From Bacteroidales bacterium (GTDB lineage Bacteria > Bacteroidota > Bacteroidia > Bacteroidales > CAIWKO01): 64,000 nt of DNA. A model generated the notes under the pieces. The model saw only the letters and a list, made by a program, of their open reading frames with translations. It searched no databases and was not told the DNA's origin. Location of the stretch: assembly GCA_023228145.1 (NCBI GenBank), contig JALOBU010000007.1:1-64000 (forward strand), in the 5' to 3' direction. Shown here piece by piece: positions 47,061 through 56,092 of this stretch; position 1 is the stretch's first letter, and each line of letters starts with the position of its first letter. The position numbers and the translations under genes were made by a program.

Positions 47061-48068
47061 TTACTTTTTTCTTATAATCTTTCTGGAATGAAATTTAACA
47101 AACCCAGTGATACCATAAAATATTTTCTGTGCATAAAATTTTACAAAACCCGTAATACCATAATATAATTTACTGAAATGGAATTTTAGAAAACCAAAAA
47201 ACTGGTAATAAAAATAATGAATGACAAATGCACGGACTTTATGGTAATACTTCATTCCCGGCTTCTTCATTCTGAAAAGCGGCTTAAATTCATGCAGTTT
47301 ATAATTATTAATCCAAAGGTGTACAAAAAACGGCCTTTTATATAAACCATTATCTGCGAGCTGTTTTCCCAGGACTGATTTCTTATTTATTGCGTTTTTG
47401 TTGATTTTGCGCGACCTCCATTCTTCGTTAATCCAGTGGATGGCATACCATGTAGCGGGGGTATTGTAATTATTTCTTAAATAATTCCTGATGACGGCCC
47501 ATTCATCCGAATTGGAAATGTTCAGGATGTATTTTTCAAGCCCCAGCCCGGCAATATTCTCATTAAGAATATTGATCGGTTTATTCCAGTCCGTGTTTTC
47601 GGCATTTACATGCGTGATAGCTTCTTCGTAGCACATTTTCATCAGCCTGCTTCCGCGGGGGCATTTCATGATGTTGCCCACCATCGGAAAATCATGATGT
47701 GTCCGAAATACATATTCTGCATCAAAATCAAATGGTTTTAAACAACATACATCCATATCCACCCACCAGCCGCCTTTTTCGTAAAGTAGTTTGTAACGAA
47801 ATATATCAGAAAATCCGGCATAGCTGCCTTTACCATGGCCATATTGATTTTTATTATGGTAATTGAACACATCGGAACGTGAGATAATTTGTGCTGCATC
47901 TTCCAGTATTAGTTCTTCCGGTAACGGTGTTTCTATGATATCGTAAACCCAGAGATGAAACTCATGCCCGTGACGTAAAAAAGATTTGATACACAGCAGT
48001 TCAATTTTCGATAAGCAGCGTCCTATCCACAATCCGTTGATTATTTTATTACCCGGCATGCTCCGCAA
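47061..48068 (-). CDS. DXD glycosyltransferase with C-terminal repeats
   Basis: A 335-residue paralog of the enzyme at 30059-30931: the same NKIINGLWIG start, GKGSYAGFSDIFRYKLLYE core and WWVDMDV metal motif. It differs by about 60 extra C-terminal residues that carry three 15-residue units with a GxxGFVKF-like core. The tail is aromatic and basic, so it may lie on the membrane surface. It sits between two radical-SAM genes with about 10-bp gaps, so its acceptor is probably the product of this cluster (inference). Confidence 0.86.
   Translation of the reverse strand: MRSMPGNKIINGLWIGRCLSKIELLCIKSFLRHGHEFHLWVYDIIETPLPEELILEDAAQIISRSDVFNYHNKNQYGHGKGSYAGFSDIFRYKLLYEKGGWWVDMDVCCLKPFDFDAEYVFRTHHDFPMVGNIMKCPRGSRLMKMCYEEAITHVNAENTDWNKPINILNENIAGLGLEKYILNISNSDEWAVIRNYLRNNYNTPATWYAIHWINEEWRSRKINKNAINKKSVLGKQLADNGLYKRPFFVHLWINNYKLHEFKPLFRMKKPGMKYYHKVRAFVIHYFYYQFFGFLKFHFSKLYYGITGFVKFYAQKIFYGITGFVKFHSRKIIRKK
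47082..47216 (-). repeat. Three 45-bp tandem units encoding 15-residue repeats
   Basis: Residues 285-329 of the glycosyltransferase fall into three 15-residue units: YFYYQFFGFLKFHFS, KLYYGITGFVKFYAQ and KIFYGITGFVKFHSR. The last two share ten positions, and the first is degenerate. At the DNA level the period is 45 bp. Confidence 0.7.
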
Positions 48069-48078
48069 TACTAGACAA

Positions 48079-49530
48079 TTATGTAATAATATCTTTTATC
48101 TGCTGTTCAATTCTGTCGAAGGAGTTGTTCATCAGCTGGCTTTGTAAAATTTCGCCCGGAAGTTCCAGGGTTTTCAGCAAAAGCATTTTGTATTGCGGAT
48201 GTCCTTTGAATTTCTGAAAAAAGAAATCCAGCTTTTGCATTATTTCATTACGTCTCTTTGATGAAATATTTTTTGTTTTGATGGCCTCCAGAATACTGTC
48301 CCTTATTTGCTCTTCCAGTTCACTTTCTGGAGTATCAACATTTTTCTCCTCACTTTCTTCCAGGTCTTTCATTTGTTCTTTCCAGTTTTCAAGCAGGAAT
48401 ACAAGGTCGGTGAACGCCTGAAGATTGGCTTTTTCTATTTCGTTATTTTCAGGAAATTTCTGTTGACGGTAATAACCCAGTATTTCATCAATCAATGCAT
48501 AAGAGCTTTCCCAGATGGCGCATTTGGGAGGCGACCACACCCGATTGAATGTTATGGGTATCTGATATTCGTTGCAGAAATTGATTAGTTGAGGAATGTC
48601 TTTCCAGTTCTGTTGTATGAAACATGCCGTGATTCCGAAATAACGCTTATTCTTTTTACAGAAATCAATAAAATATAAAAGGTTTTCGTAGGTGCTTTCA
48701 AAATCCGCATTAACCCTGATTTTTTCAAAGGATTCCTTATTAAGGCTGTCCATTGAAATATTAAGGGCAAAATTGCCTGAACTCAGAAGATTTTTTATTT
48801 TATCATTAAGAATAGTGCCATTGGTCTGCACCAGAATTTCACAAGCCGGGTTCAGCTGAATAATCTTATCCCATATTTTATAGTATATTGAGATAAGAAA
48901 CGGCTCCCCGCCCAGAAATTTAGCACTTTGCAGATGCGGAATGAATGCTTCCAGCTCGCTGACAAATTTGTCGTCATAAGGCTTCAGTCGCTCTTCCTGC
49001 CCCAGTCTTTCCCTGGCAATGAACGAAGAATTTTCTTCGGAGCACATGACACATTGGAGGTTGCACCGGTTCGAGAGTTCAAACTCCATGCATTTCGGAA
49101 AAGGGCTGCCCATGCTGTAATGGTCATAATTTTTTGCAAGTACTGTTTTATAGGCTTTCTCTTGCCACTGCACCCTGCAACCGTAACATCCCGATAAAAG
49201 GTCTACTCTTTCAATTTTTTTTCTCAGGCTTTGCAGGGGTTTGCCGGCACAGGCAGCTTTTATCGAAGTTTCGGGATAGGTTCCAATCAGATGTGTCCTG
49301 TTGTAACAGCAAACACCGATTTTTCCGTCGTAACCGAAAAAAATATTTGTATAAGGAGCATGACATAACACAGGGTGATGAATACCACATCTCGTGGTGT
49401 TATATTCCATGATAATTTCTTTGGTAAGAGATACCGGCTCTTTGGAAAAATAATACGTGTATAATGCCTTGTACTTTTTTACCGTATCTTTCAATATCTT
49501 TAACAAGGTTCTTTTTTTTCTTTTTTTCAT
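48079..49530 (-). CDS. N-terminal twitch radical-SAM protein 6
   Basis: A 483-residue paralog with a longer basic N-terminus. Seen: YNTTR at 43-47, C56, C74/75, C115, C118, C156-x3-C160-x2-C163, LGGEPFLI, VQTNGT, ISMDSL and CFIQQNW. The tail domain (about 390-483) ends LELPGEILQSQLMNNS..., the best example of the shared tail motif. Closest to protein 5. Whether it acts on a peptide, lipid or sugar cannot be told. Confidence 0.87.
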   Translation of the reverse strand: MKKRKKRTLLKILKDTVKKYKALYTYYFSKEPVSLTKEIIMEYNTTRCGIHHPVLCHAPYTNIFFGYDGKIGVCCYNRTHLIGTYPETSIKAACAGKPLQSLRKKIERVDLLSGCYGCRVQWQEKAYKTVLAKNYDHYSMGSPFPKCMEFELSNRCNLQCVMCSEENSSFIARERLGQEERLKPYDDKFVSELEAFIPHLQSAKFLGGEPFLISIYYKIWDKIIQLNPACEILVQTNGTILNDKIKNLLSSGNFALNISMDSLNKESFEKIRVNADFESTYENLLYFIDFCKKNKRYFGITACFIQQNWKDIPQLINFCNEYQIPITFNRVWSPPKCAIWESSYALIDEILGYYRQQKFPENNEIEKANLQAFTDLVFLLENWKEQMKDLEESEEKNVDTPESELEEQIRDSILEAIKTKNISSKRRNEIMQKLDFFFQKFKGHPQYKMLLLKTLELPGEILQSQLMNNSFDRIEQQIKDIIT

Positions 49531-49617
49531 CTAAAGCGAAATAAAATTAATTCGTAATAATTTTCATCAGCAAGGGTTCATTCCGTTTGTATCACTATGT
49601 ATTAAAAACTATCATCA

Positions 49618-50976
49618 TTAGAATTTTATTTTTTTTATTAATTCCTCAACAGGGTTATTTATCAGCTCATCATATAATATTTCAACAGGGATATTTTTTA
49701 TAGACTGATGCGCTTCTTTCACATCTATATTGTTTGCCTCAAGAAACCTAAGAATGCCGTCTATTTTGGAATGTATAATTTCCATTTCATGTTTTATCTG
49801 TGTATCATTAAATTTCCTTTGTTTCATCAGTATCAGCATCCGTTCGTAAAAATCCTGTTCATTTAATCCGTGCTCAGAGGGAATCTTCGGTTTTGGCATT
49901 TTCGATTCCTGCAGCCAGTTGTAAATCTGTGTATGAACAAGGTTATTATAAACTTTTACGTTATGAAAACTTTCCTGTTTGTCCTGTATAGGCTCGATGT
50001 GAATTTCGGATAATGTATTGTAAATATTTTCAAGTTTGGCAGTTGGCAATGCCCATATCGAGTGTTCGGCGGGCTGCTGAATGGTGTTAAACCAGAGCGG
50101 AATATTGCGTTCGTTGCAGAAATTCACAAAATCAGGCATTTCATGCCAGTTTTCTCTCATGGGATTGACCAGCAGGCATATGACGGTTCCTTTACTTTTG
50201 CAGTATTGATGGAATCTTTCAAAGTTTTGCATCACTTTGTCAAAATCCGCGTTGACACGTATACTTTCATAAATATTTTTGGTGAGAGAATCAATGGAAA
50301 CATTGATATGAAAGTTTCCGCTTTCAAGTATCTCTTGCACTTTGTCGTTCCATTGTGTGCCGTTGGTGGCAACCACAATTTTCAGTGAAGGGTTCAGACG
50401 GGCAACATTGTTCCATATTTTTCTGCAGGTGGCACTTAAAAATGGTTCACCACCGTTCATTCTCATCTCTTTCAGGTGAGGGATGAATTCGTTGAGCTGT
50501 TCCACAAAAGCATCATCGTAAGGAGATAAGAAGGGAGGTTTTTTTTCCCTGTTCTTCCGGATGCTCGACGATAGCTGTCCTTTGCACATGATGCATTCGA
50601 GGTTGCAGGTATTGTCGAGTTCCAGTTCCATCATCACAGGGTATTTGCCGTGAGCAGCCGTAAGATCGTAAGCTTTGGAAAGTACCGATATATAATTGCC
50701 GTTCTGCAGGTTGGTCAGGCAGGCACCGCAGGTGTTTTCAAGGCGGTAATGCTTGATGTCGCGCCTCATCTGGTTGAATTTTTTCCCTTTCCAGATTTCT
50801 TTTATGGAATGAGCCGGATAGCTGTCGGGCTGTATAAAACTGGCCCAGCAGGGGGCCGCATCGCCGTGAATATTGAAATACATGTTTGTAAAGGGAGCAT
50901 AACACAGGTATTTCCGTTTAAAAATACTACGCGTCGCATTATACTCTCTAATGATTTTTTTATCCAGTGAAGGCAT
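49618..50976 (-). CDS. N-terminal twitch radical-SAM protein 7
   Basis: A 452-residue paralog. Seen: YNATR at 12-16, C25, C43, C83, C86 in the twitch domain (one residue shorter than usual between C43 and C83), C124-x3-C128-x2-C131, NGGEPFLS and ATNGT. The tail ends IPVEILYDELINNP. It has a single cysteine at position 43 instead of the CC doublet, which suggests the second cysteine of the doublet is not a ligand in the others. Substrate unknown. Confidence 0.87.
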   Translation of the reverse strand: MPSLDKKIIREYNATRSIFKRKYLCYAPFTNMYFNIHGDAAPCWASFIQPDSYPAHSIKEIWKGKKFNQMRRDIKHYRLENTCGACLTNLQNGNYISVLSKAYDLTAAHGKYPVMMELELDNTCNLECIMCKGQLSSSIRKNREKKPPFLSPYDDAFVEQLNEFIPHLKEMRMNGGEPFLSATCRKIWNNVARLNPSLKIVVATNGTQWNDKVQEILESGNFHINVSIDSLTKNIYESIRVNADFDKVMQNFERFHQYCKSKGTVICLLVNPMRENWHEMPDFVNFCNERNIPLWFNTIQQPAEHSIWALPTAKLENIYNTLSEIHIEPIQDKQESFHNVKVYNNLVHTQIYNWLQESKMPKPKIPSEHGLNEQDFYERMLILMKQRKFNDTQIKHEMEIIHSKIDGILRFLEANNIDVKEAHQSIKNIPVEILYDELINNPVEELIKKIKF

Positions 50977-50991
50977 TTTCTTGTAATTATA

Positions 50992-52425
50992 TTATCTCAG
51001 CCATGCTTTTAATTGTGTTTCCAAATCTTCTTTTTTCATGGTTTTCATCCCTATTAATATATCTTCAATTCTCATGGTGTTAAGCTCTTTAAAAACAAAC
51101 TGAAGTTTGTCTCCATAACCCAGTTTTGAAAGTTCGTTAACTATCTTATCTTTTGTTTTCACAGCTTCAACGCCGGGATTTTTGCTGTTTTTTTTCTTAT
51201 AATAAGCCTCAAGACGTGAAACAAAAAAAGCCGCATGGTCTTTTATATCATTTATATTTGCTTTTGATTCGTTCTCGTGTTTCCAGTATTTCAGATGGGT
51301 AATAATGTCATGATAACATTTCAGGTTGTACTTTTCTTTTTCACTTTCGGAAGGAAAGTTAAATTGATTAAAAAAAGTAATGATGCCGTCAATTTCTTCA
51401 GGAGGCAGCGTCCATAAAGACAAGTCTTCGGGCCTGTATACATAGCTGAAAAAAACCGAGCACTCGAGTTTGTTACAATAATTGATAAAGTCCGGGATTT
51501 CTTTCCAGTTGGCTCGTTGCACTGATAAGCTAACTGACAAGTCTGTTTTTTTTCTCTTGCAGTAATCCGAAAACCATTCCACATTTTTCATTACCTGTTC
51601 AAAATTAGCGCCCACCCTCACTTTTTCAAAAACTTCTTTGTGCATGCCATCCATAGAAACACCAATTTCAAAAATACCGCGTTCCAGTAGTGATTTAATA
51701 TTTTCGTTTAAAATAGTACCATTGGTGATAACAAAAATTTTTGTTTGCGGGTTTTCCTGAACAATTTTCTCCCAAATATCATAATATTGTTTTATCATAA
51801 AGGGCTCGCCCCCGTAAAACTTTGCCTCTTTGATATGTTTCAGGTAAGGCGTCAGCTGCTCAATAAAATTATCATCATAAATTTCAGGTGGTATCTTATC
51901 CCTGTTGGTTTCATTACACATAATACAATTCAGGTTGCAGCGGGAGCTCAGGTCAAATTCAAGCACTCGCGGCCGGTCAAGCCGGTATCCGCTGCTGTAT
52001 TTGTCAAAAGTCATGGGTTTGATGCCGTTGAATTTCCGGGTTTTCAGAAAATTCAGGCAATACTCACACCCCCCCGTAAGTTCGTTGGCAAGGTGTTTTT
52101 TTATCAGTTTCCTGCGTACCGGTCCGGTCAATATCTGGTTGATGCTTTTTTTCGGATAATACCCCAGTATTATTTTCTGATTATAACTGCATGCCTGTAC
52201 TTTTCCCTCTTTCGAAAACAATACATTGTTCATGGGCACATAACAGAAATGTTTCCTGGGGCCATAGGCACGGCATTTATTATAGTCCCTCAGCATATCA
52301 TTTATTTCCCGGTTCCTGCCAAACATAAAAAAATGTATCAGCCCGGCTTTCATATGATTGTACTTCCTGTAGGCCGGCATCAACGACTGTTTTATTTTTA
52401 CAATATAAGGGTTTGTTCCCGGCAT
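50992..52425 (-). CDS. N-terminal twitch radical-SAM protein 8
   Basis: A 477-residue, more divergent paralog with a basic N-terminal extension of about 40 residues. Seen: the motif as YNKCR at 48-52, C61, C79, C120, C123, then C163-x3-C167-x2-C170, YGGEPFMI, ITNGT and SVQRANW. The helical tail is present in divergent form (MRIEDILIGMKTM). It lies 15 bp from both neighbours: UbiA upstream and protein 7 downstream. Confidence 0.86.
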   Translation of the reverse strand: MPGTNPYIVKIKQSLMPAYRKYNHMKAGLIHFFMFGRNREINDMLRDYNKCRAYGPRKHFCYVPMNNVLFSKEGKVQACSYNQKIILGYYPKKSINQILTGPVRRKLIKKHLANELTGGCEYCLNFLKTRKFNGIKPMTFDKYSSGYRLDRPRVLEFDLSSRCNLNCIMCNETNRDKIPPEIYDDNFIEQLTPYLKHIKEAKFYGGEPFMIKQYYDIWEKIVQENPQTKIFVITNGTILNENIKSLLERGIFEIGVSMDGMHKEVFEKVRVGANFEQVMKNVEWFSDYCKRKKTDLSVSLSVQRANWKEIPDFINYCNKLECSVFFSYVYRPEDLSLWTLPPEEIDGIITFFNQFNFPSESEKEKYNLKCYHDIITHLKYWKHENESKANINDIKDHAAFFVSRLEAYYKKKNSKNPGVEAVKTKDKIVNELSKLGYGDKLQFVFKELNTMRIEDILIGMKTMKKEDLETQLKAWLR

Positions 52426-52440
52426 TAAGAAATTAATACT

Positions 52441-53703
52441 TTATTCAATAATACGATTTTTTTTAAACACGGCAAAAACACTTTTGATATACCTGTTACA
52501 AAAAGCCTTGTAATAAAACCATTTCACAGGTTTGTAATAAAACCATTTTATCGGGTAATTATAAAGCCACAACATTTTATAACCCAGCCAGACAAAAAAC
52601 GAAAGCATGGTGTGGTAAATCCATTTCAAACCTATATAAATCTTCAGCCCCAGCCAAATAATTTTATAATAAAGCCAGATGAGCACTTTTCTGAATAAAA
52701 ATGAATAAATTACGGCCACAAGAATTGAGAGTAGCCAGTATATAAGTTTATTTTTAAAAATAACTACATGAAAAGCCAGCAGTAAAATATACCTCAGGTC
52801 AAAAAGGCACAATAACACAAGGAAGAAAAGGGGTACTATGTCTTCATAAATATCGTTAAGGTAGCGGTGCATAAACTGATGCACATTGAGTTTTGGTGCT
52901 TTATAAATGGCATATGCAGCTGAAACTGCTATTAAAATCAAAAGAACAACAAGATTTACACCTGTTTTACTTAAAATATAATAAGCTGCAACACCAAGGC
53001 TTAAGATTTCTAAAGGAATTAAAAAATTATTTATCAGCATTTGCGTTTTATGAACTCCCCTGTTCACAGCAAAGGTTATCAGCTGGTTATTCCTGTCGAT
53101 GTCGTGGTCGGCTATCTGGTGCGCAAGGATATTGCGTATTCCTTTTGAAAAAGCCATGATGAAAATCACGGCCAGAAGAATCCAGCCTTTAGAAGGTATT
53201 TCATTATGATACCTGAACAAACTGAGGGCAATAAACGCCGGAATAAGGCTACAATATAGTGCATCGGTAAGCATGCCCGCCAGTGCAAATCTTTTTATCC
53301 GAAAGGGAGGCAGGGAATATACCGAAACCAATATAATCTGCGCTGTAAAAAGGCTTATAGCAATAATATTATAATGCAGAAAAAACCACGGCAGTATGGA
53401 AATAACAATTGTAACAAACAAAAATAAATACCGCCGGAAAGATTTCAGGGTGGCTGCAAAATTCGCTTTACCGGCTTGTAAATCTTCATCAATATCCGTA
53501 ATATCATTTAAAAGAAAACCATAGGCTGCCGTGCCGACAAAACTGATAAAAAACAACATCAAATCCAGGGCAATCTTTTCCGGAGAAAGATAATAAATAA
53601 AAAATTGCATATATGCCAAAGCAAGTATGGGTGGAAAAATAAAATTCCACCAGTCGGATAAGCGTACAAGTTTTGTCAGTTTATATGCAGCCTTCAGTTT
53701 CAC
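52441..53703 (-). CDS. UbiA-family prenyltransferase with extended C-terminus
   Basis: Integral membrane prenyltransferase of 420 residues; family members attach isoprenyl chains to aromatic, sugar-phosphate or glycerol-phosphate acceptors. Seen: the first aspartate motif NDITDIDED (NDxxDxxxD) near residues 65-73, the second motif DHDIDRNN near 202-209, and about eight membrane segments. Beyond the usual ~300 residues there are about 100 extra residues, very rich in W, Y, K and L, including a repeated KWFYYKPV. It follows the methyltransferase by 11 bp. Acceptor and chain length are unknown. Confidence 0.87.
   Translation of the reverse strand: MKLKAAYKLTKLVRLSDWWNFIFPPILALAYMQFFIYYLSPEKIALDLMLFFISFVGTAAYGFLLNDITDIDEDLQAGKANFAATLKSFRRYLFLFVTIVISILPWFFLHYNIIAISLFTAQIILVSVYSLPPFRIKRFALAGMLTDALYCSLIPAFIALSLFRYHNEIPSKGWILLAVIFIMAFSKGIRNILAHQIADHDIDRNNQLITFAVNRGVHKTQMLINNFLIPLEILSLGVAAYYILSKTGVNLVVLLILIAVSAAYAIYKAPKLNVHQFMHRYLNDIYEDIVPLFFLVLLCLFDLRYILLLAFHVVIFKNKLIYWLLSILVAVIYSFLFRKVLIWLYYKIIWLGLKIYIGLKWIYHTMLSFFVWLGYKMLWLYNYPIKWFYYKPVKWFYYKAFCNRYIKSVFAVFKKNRIIE
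52508..52548 (-). repeat. 24-bp tandem repeat in the UbiA tail
   Basis: A 17-base block (TTGTAATAAAACCATTT on plus) occurs at 52508 and again at 52532, period 24 bp. It encodes two KWFYYKxx units of eight residues in the aromatic, basic tail of the prenyltransferase. Confidence 0.7.
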
Positions 53704-53714
53704 GGGTTTCTGTG

Positions 53715-54575
53715 TTAGGTTTTCCTGAACACCAGTTCCAGCAGGTCGGCATAGGCAATACGCCCGTAAACCTTGTATTCGCCAAAAAGGTCAATGTTGT
53801 TATTTCGTTCAAATTCCACAGCTTTTTCACCCATATCATGCTCAAATCGGGGAACGCCGGTTTTGATAATTTCAAAATCCAGGTTGCGTAATATGTGAAG
53901 GGTGTAGTACAAGTCAGGAAGGTTGTAAAAATATTTTTTATTCATATTGCTGCTAACCTTTTTTATAACCTTCATGTTTTTTACATCTCTTTTAAAGTAA
54001 TCTTTGATATACAACACCCCTCCTTTTTTCAACAGCTTTGATGCAGATTTAAGGGCTTTTTTATGGTCGCAGGCATGGCCATAAGATTCAAGAAAATATA
54101 CCACATCATAAGCCCCGTGATTATAATCCCTGTCAAGAAAATGGTAGTCACCTTTTACCACACTTATTTTACCACAAAGGTCGTTTTTTTCAATATTTTC
54201 TTTTGAAATCTGCAGCTGCACCTCCGAGTTGGTCACGGCGTCAATACGAATGTCATATTTTGATGCAAAATACACTGCCGGGCCGCAGACACCGCAACCT
54301 GCATCAAGCAGGCGCATGCCATCGCTTATACCCATTGAGGCCATAAAATATTCGAACATCTCCGGTTCTTCCGCCGTTCTGTGCGACTGTATGGCGCTGG
54401 GAACTACCTCGAGGTATTTCTTAGTGTATTTATTATAATAGTTCTCTACATCATTTATTTTATGAAATGAGCGATAAAATAAGTCCGGTTTGAAATCTGT
54501 TTTAAGCAAAAGAAATAGTAATATAAAAAGGGTTACTATTAAAAAAGTGAATATTATGAGTATTGTTATCATCAT
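53715..54575 (-). CDS. Membrane-anchored SAM-dependent methyltransferase
   Basis: A 286-residue class I methyltransferase. Seen: an N-terminal membrane segment at about 3-25, SAM motif I LDAGCGVCGPAVYFA near 92-106, VYFLESYGHACDHKKAL (motif IV region) and LLKKGGVLYIKD. The GCGVxGP loop and the ESxxHxxD segment resemble sterol C24- and tocopherol-type methyltransferases, which act on isoprenoid-derived lipids. Set between a B12-type radical-SAM gene and UbiA, it probably methylates a prenylated lipid (inference). Confidence 0.85.
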   Translation of the reverse strand: MMITILIIFTFLIVTLFILLFLLLKTDFKPDLFYRSFHKINDVENYYNKYTKKYLEVVPSAIQSHRTAEEPEMFEYFMASMGISDGMRLLDAGCGVCGPAVYFASKYDIRIDAVTNSEVQLQISKENIEKNDLCGKISVVKGDYHFLDRDYNHGAYDVVYFLESYGHACDHKKALKSASKLLKKGGVLYIKDYFKRDVKNMKVIKKVSSNMNKKYFYNLPDLYYTLHILRNLDFEIIKTGVPRFEHDMGEKAVEFERNNNIDLFGEYKVYGRIAYADLLELVFRKT

Positions 54576-54607
54576 AAGATTTATTTAAACTTAATCATTC
54601 ATAGCAT

Positions 54608-55984
54608 TTAATAATTATACTTAATATGCTTGTAAAGTACTCTGAAAAATCTATACCGGTCAATGTTGTTATGAAAGTTCTTTAATATAAAGAATGCATC
54701 AATGGTCCGGCGGATACTTCTCACCCGGAATATCAAATGTAGGAATTTTTTAAAAAAAACTCTGTAGCTATGCAGGTCAATCGCCGCCTTCATATAGGAC
54801 ATAAAGTATGCATCATGCGTATCCGTCTGTGGTTTAAATATGACACAACTCAGATTATGATAAATCCAGTCCTGAGGATAACAGGTATACAGAAGGCGGT
54901 CATGTTTTTCCAATTCATTATAAATTTTTGTCTTGGGCAGTGGTGTATAAAAAGTATATGTAAAACTGTCAACCTTGCTTTTAATAATGTCGTTCTTCTT
55001 GCTCTCAATATCTTCAAGCGTATCGCCGTCAATACCGCAAAAAAAACCTCCCGTTATGGCTATTTTGTGTTTGTGGATTGCATCAAATGCCTTGCTGAAA
55101 TGGTTATCCGAAAAATTCTTTATGAAGCCTTTATTGTAAACACTCAACTCATCTTTTTTAAACGATTCAATTCCGATAAACATCATGACACAACCTGCTT
55201 TTTTTGCCAGGTCAAGAATATTTTCATAAGCAGAAATGTTTATAGAAGTTACACACATCCATTTTTTCCGTATCCCATTCGCAATTATTTTTTTTAGAAG
55301 TTCTGCCACACGTGCTTTATGTGCATCCGTGCTGCCAATAAAATTATCATCATTGAAGATAAAAAAATCCTGATGTACCCGTTTCAGGTCTTCAATTATT
55401 TCATCAACATCTCTTAAATAATACTCCTTGTTTGTAACAGGAATGTCACAGAAAGAACATCTGTGAGGGCATCCCATTGAAGCTATTATTGTCGCAATGG
55501 GATATTTGTATTTTTTGTAGATGTTCCTGTCTGGGGTAAAACACAACCTGGTGTTTTCATTGCTATAATAAACTGGCTTCAGGTTACCATCATTGAAATC
55601 GCTAATAATTTCGAGCCATAAGCCTTCTGCTTTTCCCACAGCAACTGTTTGTACATATTGCATGGCTTCTTCCGGGAAAAATGTTGCATGTATACCCCCT
55701 AAAACAACGGGAATGTTTTTTTCGCGGTAAAGAGTAGAAATGTAATAAGCACGATTAATGCTTGTTGTATAAGAAGAAATAGCAACCAGGTCGGCCGGAA
55801 TATAGTTAAATTGTTCAAAATTTTCATCTAAGAGTTCTATATCCCAGTCGTCAGGCGTCAATGCGGCAATAATTCCAAGATGTATTGGTTCGTATGCAGT
55901 TATTATGGGCAGTTGGTTGTAATTTTCTTTTTCAGGATATACATTCAGGTCAAGGCAGTTTATTAGTAAAAGTTTCTTTTTCAT
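54608..55984 (-). CDS. B12-binding-type radical-SAM protein 2
   Basis: A 458-residue protein, one of four close relatives in the window. Seen: a cobalamin-binding-like domain (LGIIAALTPDDWDIELLDE; VVLGGIHATFFPEEA; AVGKAEGLW) without DxHxxG, C172-x3-C176-x2-C179, FIFNDDNFIGSTDAHK, MFIGIESF, TPLPKTKIY and PQDWIYHN in the C-terminal domain, which resembles the DUF4070 extension of HpnP/HpnJ-like enzymes. It is the first gene of the run ending at 40546, just upstream of the methyltransferase and UbiA. Confidence 0.88.
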   Translation of the reverse strand: MKKKLLLINCLDLNVYPEKENYNQLPIITAYEPIHLGIIAALTPDDWDIELLDENFEQFNYIPADLVAISSYTTSINRAYYISTLYREKNIPVVLGGIHATFFPEEAMQYVQTVAVGKAEGLWLEIISDFNDGNLKPVYYSNENTRLCFTPDRNIYKKYKYPIATIIASMGCPHRCSFCDIPVTNKEYYLRDVDEIIEDLKRVHQDFFIFNDDNFIGSTDAHKARVAELLKKIIANGIRKKWMCVTSINISAYENILDLAKKAGCVMMFIGIESFKKDELSVYNKGFIKNFSDNHFSKAFDAIHKHKIAITGGFFCGIDGDTLEDIESKKNDIIKSKVDSFTYTFYTPLPKTKIYNELEKHDRLLYTCYPQDWIYHNLSCVIFKPQTDTHDAYFMSYMKAAIDLHSYRVFFKKFLHLIFRVRSIRRTIDAFFILKNFHNNIDRYRFFRVLYKHIKYNY

Positions 55985-56041
55985 CCTGTTTCAATGCCTT
56001 TTTATGCTTCAAAATTAACAAAAAATATCTTAAAAATTGCA

Positions 56042-56049
56042 TATTTTTG
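56042..56049 (+). promoter_or_regulatory. Candidate -7 element for twitch radical-SAM 9
   Basis: TATTTTTG matches the -7 consensus exactly, 43 bases before the ATG at 56093, in the 108-base gap between two divergent genes. No -33 match. Confidence 0.33.
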
Positions 56050-56092
56050 TATTATGGGCACCATGACTTAATGTTATAAAACATACATGTAA

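Noticed and set aside
51745..52428. Plus-strand open frame of 227 codons
   Set aside because: It is antisense to twitch radical-SAM protein 8, whose motifs are intact, and shows no family features.
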